DNA of 64,000 nucleotides from Nocardia sp. BSTN01 (GTDB lineage: Bacteria; Actinomycetota; Actinomycetes; Mycobacteriales; Mycobacteriaceae). The position numbers and the translations under genes were made by a program. Each line of letters begins with the position of its first letter. Positions within the stretch are counted from its first letter, which is position 1. Shown piece by piece: positions 9,584-17,721 of the stretch. The DNA lies in NCBI RefSeq assembly GCF_015354405.1, contig NZ_JADKYP010000025.1, positions 24,166-88,165 on the forward strand, given 5' to 3'. A model generated the notes under the pieces. That model made no database searches and was not told where the DNA came from. It worked only from the letters and a program-made list of their open reading frames with translations.

Positions 9584-9673
9584 GTCTGGTCTCCTTGATC
9601 TACCGACTCCGCCCGACGATAACAGCCGGACCGTATCTCGCGGAAAAAGCCGAGGTCGGATTGCTCTCGTGCG

Positions 9674-9716
9674 TTGACAGGCCGCCGCGGCAGCTCTAAT
9701 CTTGACACTGTCAAGA
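9674..9716 (+). promoter_or_regulatory. Promoter and palindromic operator of the DoxX gene
   Basis: A consensus -35 TTGACA (9674-9679), a 17-bp spacer and -10 TAATCT (9697-9702) are followed by a perfect palindrome, TCTTGACACTGTCAAGA (9700-9716; 8-bp arms, 1-bp centre). The palindrome overlaps the -10 and the expected transcription start, so it should be a repressor site. The repressor is not identifiable in the window. Confidence 0.65.
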
Positions 9717-9739
9717 TGGACCGATCCGGAGGGTGTCTC

Positions 9740-10174
9740 ATGGCCCCGCTCGTCGTACTCGTCGTCGTCACCGCACTGGCCCGGCTCGCCGGTGTGATCG
9801 ACCTCGCGGACTGGCTCGACTCGTGGCCGCACGCCCTGCGCGTGGGGCTGGCCGCGATGTTCCTGCTGACCGCGTCGGCGCACTTCCAGCAGCCGCGGCG
9901 CGACGCGCTGATCGCGATGGTCCCGCCCGGGCTGCCGTCCGCTGCGGGGCTGGTGACGCTGACCGGTATCCTCGAGGCGGCGGGTGCGGTGGGACTGCTG
10001 ATACCGCCGGTCGCGCCCGTCGCCGCCGCCGGTCTGGTCGCGTTGATGATCGCGATGTTCCCGGCGAATGTGCGGGCCGCCCGGGCCGATCTGGGAATCA
10101 AGACCATGCCGCTGCCATTGCGCACGGCCGTGCAGGTGGTGTTCATCGCCGCTGCCGTCGCGGCGGCGTTCTGA
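9740..10174 (+). CDS. DoxX-like small membrane protein
   Basis: This 144-aa protein starts at ATG 9740 behind GGAGGG (9728-9733). Four hydrophobic helices make up most of the protein: LVVLVVVTALARLAGV, GLAAMFLLTASAHF, a helix around GILEAAGAVGLLIPPVAPVAAAGL, and the C-terminal VQVVFIAAAVAAAF. This matches the DoxX/DoxD-like family, whose members are often stress-induced and linked to redox or thiol homeostasis. It is the only gene behind the tight promoter-operator at 9674-9716. Confidence 0.75.
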   Translation: MAPLVVLVVVTALARLAGVIDLADWLDSWPHALRVGLAAMFLLTASAHFQQPRRDALIAMVPPGLPSAAGLVTLTGILEAAGAVGLLIPPVAPVAAAGLVALMIAMFPANVRAARADLGIKTMPLPLRTAVQVVFIAAAVAAAF

Positions 10175-10323
10175 TCCGTCCCGGCTGGTGATCGCGCACC
10201 GGAGTCCGCTCGACCGTCGGGAGAACCGATAGTGTCGACGGCGCCGAGGTCGCTCGGCGTGTTGCTATCGCCCCGCGGTGGCCGGCGTCGCCGGGCGCCG
10301 GGACCGGACAGGAGTGTGCGCGG

Positions 10324-13032
10324 ATGTCGCTGGTCGGCCGGGAATCGGAACTCAAATATCTGGACGAAGCGATCGCCGGCATCGAGGAGCGCGGCGGCGC
10401 CGTCGTCGTCGTGGGCGAAGCGGGGATAGGTAAAACCGCACTGCTGCAGGAAGTTTCGGCGATGGCCACACTGGCCGGTGTCCGGACGGTGGCCGTGACC
10501 GCCGGCGAGGCCGAACAACAGCTGCCGTATGCGGGGTTGCACCAGATCGTCTTCCCGCTGCGGTCCGGTCTCGATGCGCTGCCGCCCACCCACGCCGCGG
10601 CCCTGAACGCCGCGCTCGGATTCGTGGACGCGGCCGCACCGAACGAATATCTGATCGGTTCGGCGCTGTTGACCCTGCTGAGCGATCGGGCGGCCGAACA
10701 ACCGCTGCTGCTGGTGGTGGAGGACCTGCACTGGCTCGATGCCGCTACCGCCGGGGTGCTCGCCTTTCTCGCGCGCCGCCTGGAATCCGAGCCGATTCTG
10801 CTGGTCGCCGCCACCCGGGACGCGGATACGGCGCTGACGCCGGGACATGCGACGCTGGCGCTGTCACGGCTGGCAGAGGAGGAGGCGCGGCAGCTGCTCG
10901 ACACCGTCGCCCCCGGCCTCGACGATCGCCGGCGGGCACGGGTGCTGGCGGCAGCGGCCGGAAACCCCTTGGCGCTGAAGGAATTACCATCGGCCGCCGA
11001 CCGGCCGGACGCTCCGCTGCCGCTCACCGCGCGCCTGGAACGCGCCTTCGGTCTGCGGGCCGATCAGTTGCCCGAGACGACCCGCACCGCCCTCCTGCTC
11101 GCCGCGCTCGACGAACTCTCGGTAGCGGAGACGCTGGCGGCCGCCGCACTGCTGACCGACGGTCCGGTCGAGGACGTGGAGCTGACCCCCGCGATCGCCG
11201 CCGGGTTGATCGAGATAGATTCGGGCGCAGTGCGATTCCGTCATCCGCTGATGCGTTCCGCGATCCCCGCGGCGGCGCCACCGGCCGCCCGCCGCGCCGC
11301 CCACCGTGCCCTGGCCTCGACCCTGCGCGATCAACCGGATCGCGCCGCGCGCCATCACGCGGCCGCCGTCGTCGGACCGGACGACACCGCCGCCGCGGAA
11401 CTCGAGGCCGCGGCCGAGCGGGCGTTGCGCCGGGGCGGAGTCGCGGCGGCGATCACGACCCTGGAATATGCCGCGCGCCTGACCGAAACACCGGCAGTGC
11501 GGGTGGGGCGACTGTTGCGCGCCGCCGAACTGGCCGTGGAATCCGGCGGGCGCGACACCGTCGATCGGCTGCTGCGGGAAGCCGGACGCCAGGATCTCGA
11601 CTCGCGCCAGCGCGCCTTGGCGACATGGCTGGTGAGTGGATTCGACGACGGCGTCGGCGAGGATCCGGCCCGCACCACCGAGCTCGCGACCCTGGCCGAA
11701 ACCATTGCGGCAGAAGGGGATCGGGACCTCGCCATGCGCATTCTGTGGGGGACCGCCATGCGTTGCTTCTGGTCCGAGCCCGGTCCGGACGCGCGCCGCG
11801 CACTGCTGGCGGCCGCCGACGGCATGGGCCTGCCCGCCGGTGATCCGCGGCTCGTGGCGATCACCGCCTATGTGGCCCCGTTCGAGCGCGGCGCGACGGT
11901 CTCCGACGAACTGCGCGCACTGGCCGGGCGAACCGGCGCCGATCCGGAGGTCGACCGCTACCTCGGCAGCGCGGCGCTGCAGATCGGCGCCTTCGCGCTG
12001 GCCGGGCGCTTCTCGGCCACGGCGATCACCGGTCTGCGGGAACAGGGCAGGCTCGGCCTGCTGACCAGGGCGCTGGCGGTGCGGGCCTGGAGTTGTGCCC
12101 GCACCGGCGATCTGGCGGGCGGTGCGGCGGCCGCGGCCGAGGCCGGACGCCTCGGACCGGAAACCGGACAGCACTTCATGTACGGTCTCGCCGTCGCCGT
12201 CGCGGCCGAAATCGCCGCGCTGCGAGGCGATTTCGACGAGGCGATGCAACAGGCGGCGGAGGCCGGACGGATCGGCGCGGCCGCCGGCGCGCGACCGGTG
12301 CTGGCGACCGTGCAACGGGCCCGCGCTCTCGTCGCACTCGGACAGGGCCGCTACGACGACGCGCTCGCCGATCTGCGCCGGATTCTCGACCCCGCCGACC
12401 CGGCCTACCAGCTCGCCCTGCGCGCCTACATCGTCGGCGACCTGGTCGAAGCCGCGGTGCGCGCCGGGCGCGTCGAGGAGGCGGAGGACATCGTGCGCGA
12501 ATTCGAGCAGCAGGCGACGCGCACTCCGTCGCCGGCCCTGCACGCCGGCCTGCGCTACGCCCGCGCCCTGCTCGCCTCGGCCGAGTCCGCGGAGGAACTG
12601 TTCACCGCCGCACTCGACGCCGATCCGGACGGGTGGCCGCTCGAACGCGCCCGCGTCCAGCTCGCCTTCGGGGAGTGGTTGCGCCGGCAGCGACGCATCG
12701 TCGAGTCGCGCGCCCATCTGCGCGCGGCCCGCGACACCTTCGACGCCCTGGGCGCGCGGCCGTGGGGTGATCGGGCGCGCCGCGAACTGCGGGGCGCGGG
12801 GGAGACCAGCCCGCGCCGCGACCCCGACGCGCGCGACAGCCTGACCCCGCACGAACTGGGTATCGCGCAGCTGGCCGCCGAAGGGCTCACCAATCGGGAG
12901 ATCGGGCAGCGACTGTATCTGTCGCATCGCACCGTCAGCACCCACCTGCACCGCATCTTCCCGAAACTCGGCGTCACCTCCCGCGCCGAACTGGCCGGCG
13001 CGCTGCGCACCGCAGCGGATCCGGTGACATAG
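10324..13032 (+). CDS. Large ATP-binding LuxR-family (LAL/MalT-like) transcriptional regulator
   Basis: The protein has 902 aa from ATG 10324. An N-terminal AAA/NACHT-type ATPase has Walker A GEAGIGKT (about 36-43) and Walker B LLLVVEDLHW. A long TPR-like helical middle of repeated Ala/Arg-rich helix pairs follows, and a C-terminal LuxR helix-turn-helix (LTPHELGIAQLAAEGLTNRE to VTSRAELAGAL). LAL regulators bind an effector and ATP and then activate transcription. Its target is unknown; it sits upstream of the lipoprotein hydrolase and downstream of the DoxX gene, and is not near the biosynthetic cluster. Confidence 0.88.
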   Translation: MSLVGRESELKYLDEAIAGIEERGGAVVVVGEAGIGKTALLQEVSAMATLAGVRTVAVTAGEAEQQLPYAGLHQIVFPLRSGLDALPPTHAAALNAALGFVDAAAPNEYLIGSALLTLLSDRAAEQPLLLVVEDLHWLDAATAGVLAFLARRLESEPILLVAATRDADTALTPGHATLALSRLAEEEARQLLDTVAPGLDDRRRARVLAAAAGNPLALKELPSAADRPDAPLPLTARLERAFGLRADQLPETTRTALLLAALDELSVAETLAAAALLTDGPVEDVELTPAIAAGLIEIDSGAVRFRHPLMRSAIPAAAPPAARRAAHRALASTLRDQPDRAARHHAAAVVGPDDTAAAELEAAAERALRRGGVAAAITTLEYAARLTETPAVRVGRLLRAAELAVESGGRDTVDRLLREAGRQDLDSRQRALATWLVSGFDDGVGEDPARTTELATLAETIAAEGDRDLAMRILWGTAMRCFWSEPGPDARRALLAAADGMGLPAGDPRLVAITAYVAPFERGATVSDELRALAGRTGADPEVDRYLGSAALQIGAFALAGRFSATAITGLREQGRLGLLTRALAVRAWSCARTGDLAGGAAAAAEAGRLGPETGQHFMYGLAVAVAAEIAALRGDFDEAMQQAAEAGRIGAAAGARPVLATVQRARALVALGQGRYDDALADLRRILDPADPAYQLALRAYIVGDLVEAAVRAGRVEEAEDIVREFEQQATRTPSPALHAGLRYARALLASAESAEELFTAALDADPDGWPLERARVQLAFGEWLRRQRRIVESRAHLRAARDTFDALGARPWGDRARRELRGAGETSPRRDPDARDSLTPHELGIAQLAAEGLTNREIGQRLYLSHRTVSTHLHRIFPKLGVTSRAELAGALRTAADPVT

Positions 13033-13161
13033 TCCGGGCGCCGATGACGTACGCACATACCGTCATCCGACGGGCGCGTCCGCACACCGGTGCCGCCTAC
13101 CGTTCGTCCTATCGAAGCCGTGGCAGTGGGCGCGGCGGACGAGGACACGGGAGATGAGCAG

Positions 13162-14193
13162 ATGTTCACCAAGAAGCGGTTCGCGCAGATCATCGCGGCG
13201 ACGGCGGTAGTCGCGTCACTGGCGGCGTGCTCGTCGGGGACGGATGCGCAGGCTCCCGCCGCTCCGGCGAGCGCCGCGGGCGTCGGCGCCGGTGAACACA
13301 CCGCCCTCGGCCCGATCAAGCACATCGACGCCGGTGTCCTCGATACCGCCTACGTCGAATACGGTCCGGAGAACGGGCCGGCGGTCGTGCTGATCCACGG
13401 CTGGCCTTACGATCCGGCGAGCTACATCGACGTCGGCCCGCGGCTGGCCGCCCAGGGCTACCGGGTGATCGTGCCGTATCTGCGCGGCTACGGTCCGACG
13501 CGATTCCTGTCTCCGGACACCGCGCGCAACGGCGAGCAGGCGGCGGTCGCGCACGACGTCATCGCGCTCATGGACGCCCTGCACATCGACAAGGCGGTCT
13601 TCGGTGGATATGACTGGGGCGCAAGGACTGCCGACGTGATCGCGGCGCTGTGGCCGCAGCGGGTGAAGGCGCTGGTGGCCGTGAGTGGCTATCTGATCAC
13701 CGATGTCGCGGCCAATCAGCAGCCGCTCGCGCCGGCCGCGGAGGCCGGCTGGTGGTATCAGTACTACTTCGCCACCGACCGCGGCGTGCTCGGCTACCGC
13801 CGCAACGTCCACGATTTCGACAAGTACATCTGGAAGACCGCCTCGCCGAAGTGGAACTTCGACGACGCCACCTACGATCGCAGCGCCGCCTCGTTCGGCA
13901 ATCCCGACCATGTCGACGTCGTGATCTCCAACTACCGCTGGCGCCTGGGCTTGGTCCCCGGCGAACCGCAGTACGCGGCGGAGGAGACCACGCTGGCTCA
14001 GGGCCCGGCGATCACCGTCCCGACCATCACCATCGGCAGCGATTTCGACGGCGCCAACGCCGACGGCAAGAGCTACCGCGCGAAGTTCACCGGCAAGTAC
14101 GAGCACCGCACGCTGCCCGGGGTCGGCCACGACGTCCCGCAGGAAGCGCCCGCGGCCTTCGCGCAGGCCGTGATCGACGCCGATCATCTCTGA
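13162..14193 (+). CDS. Alpha/beta-hydrolase lipoprotein, epoxide hydrolase-like
   Basis: This 343-aa protein starts at ATG 13162; an earlier in-frame codon at 13090 lacks a ribosome site. A lipoprotein signal ends in the lipobox LAAC, so Cys is predicted to be lipidated and the enzyme anchored outside the membrane. The fold motifs are HGWP (oxyanion hole, as HGxP in epoxide hydrolases) and the nucleophile elbow GGYDWGA. The nucleophile is therefore Asp, as in epoxide hydrolases and haloalkane dehalogenases, not Ser. The catalytic His is likely in GVGHDVP. An extracytoplasmic, lipid-anchored member of this group is uncommon. Confidence 0.8.
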   Translation: MFTKKRFAQIIAATAVVASLAACSSGTDAQAPAAPASAAGVGAGEHTALGPIKHIDAGVLDTAYVEYGPENGPAVVLIHGWPYDPASYIDVGPRLAAQGYRVIVPYLRGYGPTRFLSPDTARNGEQAAVAHDVIALMDALHIDKAVFGGYDWGARTADVIAALWPQRVKALVAVSGYLITDVAANQQPLAPAAEAGWWYQYYFATDRGVLGYRRNVHDFDKYIWKTASPKWNFDDATYDRSAASFGNPDHVDVVISNYRWRLGLVPGEPQYAAEETTLAQGPAITVPTITIGSDFDGANADGKSYRAKFTGKYEHRTLPGVGHDVPQEAPAAFAQAVIDADHL

Positions 14194-14212
14194 AACCCGC
14201 TCGCAGACAGCA

Positions 14213-14248
14213 GAACACCCGCGCCGCGATGATGCGGCGCGGGTGTTC
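14213..14248. terminator. Strong bidirectional terminator
   Basis: There is a perfect 15-bp inverted repeat: GAACACCCGCGCCGC at 14213-14227 and its complement at 14234-14248, with a 6-nt loop. It lies between the convergent hydrolase stop (14193) and the small secreted protein stop (14259). Confidence 0.85.
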
Positions 14249-14258
14249 GAGCGTTGGG

Positions 14259-14486
14259 TCAGGGCAGCGGGATCCACTGGCCGAACAGCCAGAAGCCGTG
14301 CTGGGCCGGCTGCGGGTTCGGCTGCTGATTCTGATGCTGCTGCGTCGGCTGATGCTGTTCGGGAGCCGGTTGCTGCTGCTGGTGGCCGGGGTCCGCGCTG
14401 GCGACACCGGCGCCGATACCGACCGTTCCCAGTACGACGCCACCGGCCACCGCCGCCTTCGCGAGCTTCGACTTCATCATCTTCAC
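14259..14486 (-). CDS. Small secreted Gln/Pro-rich protein
   Basis: This 75-aa protein starts at GTG 14486, 8 nt after an AAGGAG site (14500-14495); ATGs at 14480 and 14477 are less well placed. A short basic N terminus and hydrophobic stretch end in ASA-DP, a standard signal peptidase site. The mature peptide, about 45 aa, is dominated by Gln, Pro and His and ends in an aromatic tail (GFWLFGQWIPLP). I do not recognise a family. Similar low-complexity secreted peptides are common in mycolic-acid actinobacteria. Confidence 0.65.
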   Translation of the reverse strand: MKMMKSKLAKAAVAGGVVLGTVGIGAGVASADPGHQQQQPAPEQHQPTQQHQNQQPNPQPAQHGFWLFGQWIPLP

Positions 14487-14576
14487 CGTGAATTCTCCTT
14501 CGGCACATTCCGTTCGGGTACGCACCGATCCTGTGTGGTGCGGATGTGTGCGCCCGCGGTCTGGCCTGTGCGGCGG

Positions 14577-15218
14577 CTATGACTGTGCCGCGAGGGGCCG
14601 CAGACGGGTGAGGACCTCACGGTCGCCGCGCGCGGTGAGCCCGATCCGCCGCGCCACCTCGAGATCGATCACGCCGGTGAGCAGGCCGAGGACCGCATTG
14701 GCGGGTCCGTCGAGGACCAGATCGGCGGCGTCGGTGCTGCCGACGCGGGTCTCGACGCGGCCCGCATCGACGTCGACGACAGCGTGCACGTCGTCGACGA
14801 CGAGCTGAATCACCACCGGCGCGGCCGAGGGGTCGGCGTCGGCGGTGAACCAGGTGGGTACGTAGGCCAGCCACTGCGGAAGGAACGTGTCCGTCGGGGT
14901 GACCGTCTCCATGTACCGCAGTCCCCAGCGCCCGAGTGCGCGCAAGGCGGGTTCCAGTTCCCGCCCGGATTCGGTGAGCCGATAGAGCGCCGTCGCGACG
15001 GGCGGCGGCGCATCCTCGCGGTCGATCAATCCGGCGTCCTCCAGTTCGCGGAGGCGGGTGGACAGCAGATTCGCGGCGATGCCGGGCAGCCCGTTCTTCA
15101 GGTCGGTGAATCGGCACGGCCCCTGGATCAGCAGTTCGCGCACGATCAGCAGGGTCCAGCGATCGCCGACCACATCCAGGGCGCGAGCGATCGAACAGTA
15201 CTGGCCGTAGCTTCGCAT
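14577..15218 (-). CDS. HxlR-family transcriptional regulator with C-terminal extension
   Basis: This 213-aa protein starts at ATG 15218. Residues 1-100 carry the HxlR winged helix: a CSIARALDVVGDRWTLLIVREL segment in which Cys begins the family signature, then PGIAANLLSTRLRELEDAGLI as recognition and wing. The remaining 110 residues resemble a small SCP2/hydrophobic-ligand domain often fused to such regulators. It is divergent from the methyltransferase at 15349, and an inverted repeat lies between them, so it probably controls itself and that gene. Many HxlR proteins sense redox or electrophiles through the N-terminal Cys. Confidence 0.85.
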   Translation of the reverse strand: MRSYGQYCSIARALDVVGDRWTLLIVRELLIQGPCRFTDLKNGLPGIAANLLSTRLRELEDAGLIDREDAPPPVATALYRLTESGRELEPALRALGRWGLRYMETVTPTDTFLPQWLAYVPTWFTADADPSAAPVVIQLVVDDVHAVVDVDAGRVETRVGSTDAADLVLDGPANAVLGLLTGVIDLEVARRIGLTARGDREVLTRLRPLAAQS

Positions 15219-15237
15219 GCGTCCACTATATCGGTTC

Positions 15238-15277
15238 AAGTAGAGTTTCCGTATTTATTAGTTGAAAATCTCTACTT
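15238..15277. promoter_or_regulatory. Candidate HxlR operator in divergent promoter
   Basis: AAGTAGAG (15238-15245) is repeated in inverted form as CTCTACTT (15270-15277), with 24 bp of AT-rich sequence between. It sits between the HxlR start (15218) and the methyltransferase start (15349). The wide spacing with GTA...TAC arms resembles HxlR sites. Confidence 0.5.
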
Positions 15278-15348
15278 TGCGGCTCTAGCATGAAAAGGAA
15301 AGGTCGGTCGCCGAGTGGCCGGGCATTCCTCTGTATCGGAGTAAGCGC

Positions 15349-16158
15349 ATGACTCGCACCCAGATCCCCGCCCAGTACGCCACCGGCGCGGCCCGAACCG
15401 ATATCGAACGCGCGCTGCTCGCCGCCGGCAAGGATCTCGACCGCCTGCGGCTCGCCGATCTGGCGATGCTCGAGGACTTTCACACCAGCGGCCGCATCGC
15501 GACCGGCGAACTGGCCGACCTTGTCGAAATAACTTCTGCCACAGAGGTTCTCGACGCCGGCACCGGCATCGGCGGCACCGCCCGGTACCTGGCCGACCGA
15601 TTCGGATGCCGGGTCACCGGCGTCGACATGGTGCAGGAGTACTGCGAGATCGCCCGCTGGCTCGACGAACTCGTCGGCCTGGGCGATCGAATCGCCGTGC
15701 GGTGCGCCGATGTCACCGCACTGCCGTTCCCGGACGGCGCCTTCGGCGTCGTATTCAGTCAGCACGTCCAGATGAATATCGCCGACAAGGACGGCCTCTA
15801 CCGCGAAATGCGCCGGGTGCTGGCGCGTGGGGGACGGCTCGCACTCTGGGACATCACCACCTCCGGCGCCGGTGAACCCGACTATCCGCTCCCGTGGGCC
15901 GACAGTCCCGGCTTCGGGCACCTCGTCACCCCCGCCGCCCTGCGCGCGACGATCGAGGCGTCCGGATTCGCCGTCGAGCGGTGGGACGACCGCACCGACG
16001 AGGCCGTGGCCGTGATGCGCATGGTGCGGGGGCTGCCGCCCAACCCACTCGGCCTGCACGCCTTCGTGCCCGACTTCGCCACGCGCGCAGCACATCTCAC
16101 CGACGCGCTGGCCGACGGACGACTGCGGGCGATACGGGCGGTGGCGCGGGCGCGGTGA
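15349..16158 (+). CDS. SAM-dependent methyltransferase (UbiE/Methyltransf_11 type)
   Basis: The protein has 269 aa from ATG 15349. SAM motif I is VLDAGTGIGG (about 67-76), an acidic residue follows in VTGVDM, and motif II is ALPFPDGAFGVVFSQHVQMNI. After the Rossmann core comes a C-terminal region with YPLPWADSP, similar to sarcosine/dimethylglycine-type methyltransferases. Its substrate is unknown. It is divergent from the HxlR gene, which probably regulates it, and its stop lies 4 nt from the convergent sigma factor stop. Confidence 0.85.
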   Translation: MTRTQIPAQYATGAARTDIERALLAAGKDLDRLRLADLAMLEDFHTSGRIATGELADLVEITSATEVLDAGTGIGGTARYLADRFGCRVTGVDMVQEYCEIARWLDELVGLGDRIAVRCADVTALPFPDGAFGVVFSQHVQMNIADKDGLYREMRRVLARGGRLALWDITTSGAGEPDYPLPWADSPGFGHLVTPAALRATIEASGFAVERWDDRTDEAVAVMRMVRGLPPNPLGLHAFVPDFATRAAHLTDALADGRLRAIRAVARAR

Positions 16159-16162
16159 CCGG

Positions 16163-17362
16163 TCAGCGCGTCAGCGCTGCGCTCCGGGTGGCCAGGTAGT
16201 CGCGTTCGCGCTGGTTTTCGGTGAGGCGGGCGGCGGTGTCGAAGCTGCGTCTCGCCTCTTCGGCCCGGCCCAGGCGGGCGAGCAGATCCGCGCGGACGGC
16301 ATGGAACAAATAGTGCTCGGTCAGGTCCACAGCGTCCACGAGAGTCAGTGCCGCGGCCGGTCCGTCGACCTCGGCCACCGCCACCGCTCGATGAAGTGCC
16401 ACAACCGGATTCGGGTCGAGGCGCGTCAACCGGTCGTAGAGCGCGAGGATCTGCGTCCAGTCGGTGACCGCATCGGTGTGCGCGGCGTTGATCGCGGCGA
16501 GCAGCTGGTAGCGGCCGGGGCGGTTGCGGCGCAGGCAGGCGCGCACGATGGCCCGGCCCTCCGGGACCAGTGCGGCATCCCAGCGGCCGCGGTCCTGGTC
16601 GCCGAGGCGGACGAAAGCGCCGGACGCGTCGGTGCGGGCGTCGCGGCGAGCGTGGGCGAGCAGCATGAGGGCGAGCAGGCCCGCCGCCTCCGGCTCGTCG
16701 GGCATCGAGGCGACCAGCGCACGAGTGAGCCGGACGGCCTCCTCGCACAGGTCCGTGCGCAGCAGTTCCGCGCCCGACGAGGCGACATATCCCTCGTTGA
16801 AGATCAGAAACAGGGTGGCGAGAACGGAGTCGAGCCGTTCGGGCAGATCGGTCTCGCCGGGCACCCGGTAGGGGATGCGGGCGTCGCGAATCTTGGCCTT
16901 CGCGCGGGCCAGCCGCTGCGCCATCGTCGTCTCCCGGACCAGGAACGCGCGAGCGATTTCGGGGGTCGTCAGTCCGCCCAGCAGCCGCAGGGTGAGCGCG
17001 ACCTGCGCGAGCCGGTTCAGCGCCGGGTGGCAGCAGGTGAAGATCAGCCGGAGTTGCTCGTCGGGCACGGCGCTGTCCTCGATGTCGTCGGACGGGGCGT
17101 GCGCGATCGCCGCCTCGGCGTACTTGCCGGCCCGGGCCGATTCGCGACGCAGCTGGTCGATGGCTCGGCGCCGGGCGGTGGTGATGATCCAGCCGGCCGG
17201 ACTCGGCGGCGGCCCGTCCTGCGGCCAGCGACGCGACGCGATGGCGAAGGCGTCGGCGACCGCGTCCTCGGCCAGGTCGATATCGCCGAGCATACGAATC
17301 AGCACGGCGACGGCCCGGCCGTATTCGGCGCGGAAGACGGCGGCGATCTGCTCCGGTGTCAT
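16163..17362 (-). CDS. ECF RNA polymerase sigma factor, ECF42-like, with long C-terminal extension
   Basis: The protein has 399 aa from ATG 17362. The sigma-2 region (VFRAEYGRAVAVLIRMLGDIDLAEDAVADAFAIA) is followed by a sigma-4 helix-turn-helix (LLGGLTTPEIARAFLVRE). About 200 residues of TPR-like C-terminal extension follow, with GYLASSG-type DUF6596 sequence and the family motif LYDRLTRLDPNPVVALHRAVA. There is no anti-sigma factor gene. In ECF42 systems the sigma factor is encoded next to a DGPF/YCII protein and the C-terminal domain controls activity. That is the layout here: the YCII gene ends 4 nt upstream. Confidence 0.88.
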   Translation of the reverse strand: MTPEQIAAVFRAEYGRAVAVLIRMLGDIDLAEDAVADAFAIASRRWPQDGPPPSPAGWIITTARRRAIDQLRRESARAGKYAEAAIAHAPSDDIEDSAVPDEQLRLIFTCCHPALNRLAQVALTLRLLGGLTTPEIARAFLVRETTMAQRLARAKAKIRDARIPYRVPGETDLPERLDSVLATLFLIFNEGYVASSGAELLRTDLCEEAVRLTRALVASMPDEPEAAGLLALMLLAHARRDARTDASGAFVRLGDQDRGRWDAALVPEGRAIVRACLRRNRPGRYQLLAAINAAHTDAVTDWTQILALYDRLTRLDPNPVVALHRAVAVAEVDGPAAALTLVDAVDLTEHYLFHAVRADLLARLGRAEEARRSFDTAARLTENQRERDYLATRSAALTR

Positions 17363-17366
17363 CGCG

Positions 17367-17711
17367 TCAGAACGGTGGAACGTCTCGGAACGGGCGGATT
17401 TCGATCGGTAACGTGGTGGCCGCCGCCGCCTTGCGTCCCCATGCCAGCGCCGCATCCAGATCGGGCGCGGTGATCACCCAGATCCCACCGATATGTTCCT
17501 TGCCCTCCAGATAGGGCCCGTCGGTGAGCAACCCGTCGGCTCGCACCACGGTCGCACTGTCGGGCCCGTGCAGGCCGCCGGTGAACACCCACGACCCGCT
17601 GTCGCGCAGTTCTTCGTTGAGCCGGTGCAGGTCGGCCACGATCCGGTCCATGGTCTCGGCATCGGGCGCACCGCTGTCGGGTTGGTAGATCGAGAGCAGA
17701 TATTCGGGCAC
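17367..17711 (-). CDS. YCII/DGPF-domain protein of the ECF42 operon
   Basis: This 114-aa protein starts at GTG 17711. It has the YCII alpha/beta fold pattern: MPEYLLSIYQP, a central FTGGLHGPDSATVV block, and DGPYLEGKEHIGG, which holds the DGP signature that names the family. It lies directly upstream of the sigma factor (4-nt gap) and 10 nt after the DHFR-like gene, so the three form one operon. DGPF proteins are the conserved partners and likely regulon members of ECF42 sigma factors. Their biochemical role is unsettled. Confidence 0.85.
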   Translation of the reverse strand: MPEYLLSIYQPDSGAPDAETMDRIVADLHRLNEELRDSGSWVFTGGLHGPDSATVVRADGLLTDGPYLEGKEHIGGIWVITAPDLDAALAWGRKAAAATTLPIEIRPFRDVPPF

Positions 17712-17721
17712 GGCCCTCTCC

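Noticed and set aside
10984-13056. A 690-codon minus-strand open frame opposite the LuxR-type regulator
   Set aside because: It is an antisense shadow of a high-GC gene: Gly/Arg/Gln-rich, no domain and no ribosome site, while the plus frame has clear ATPase and LuxR domains.
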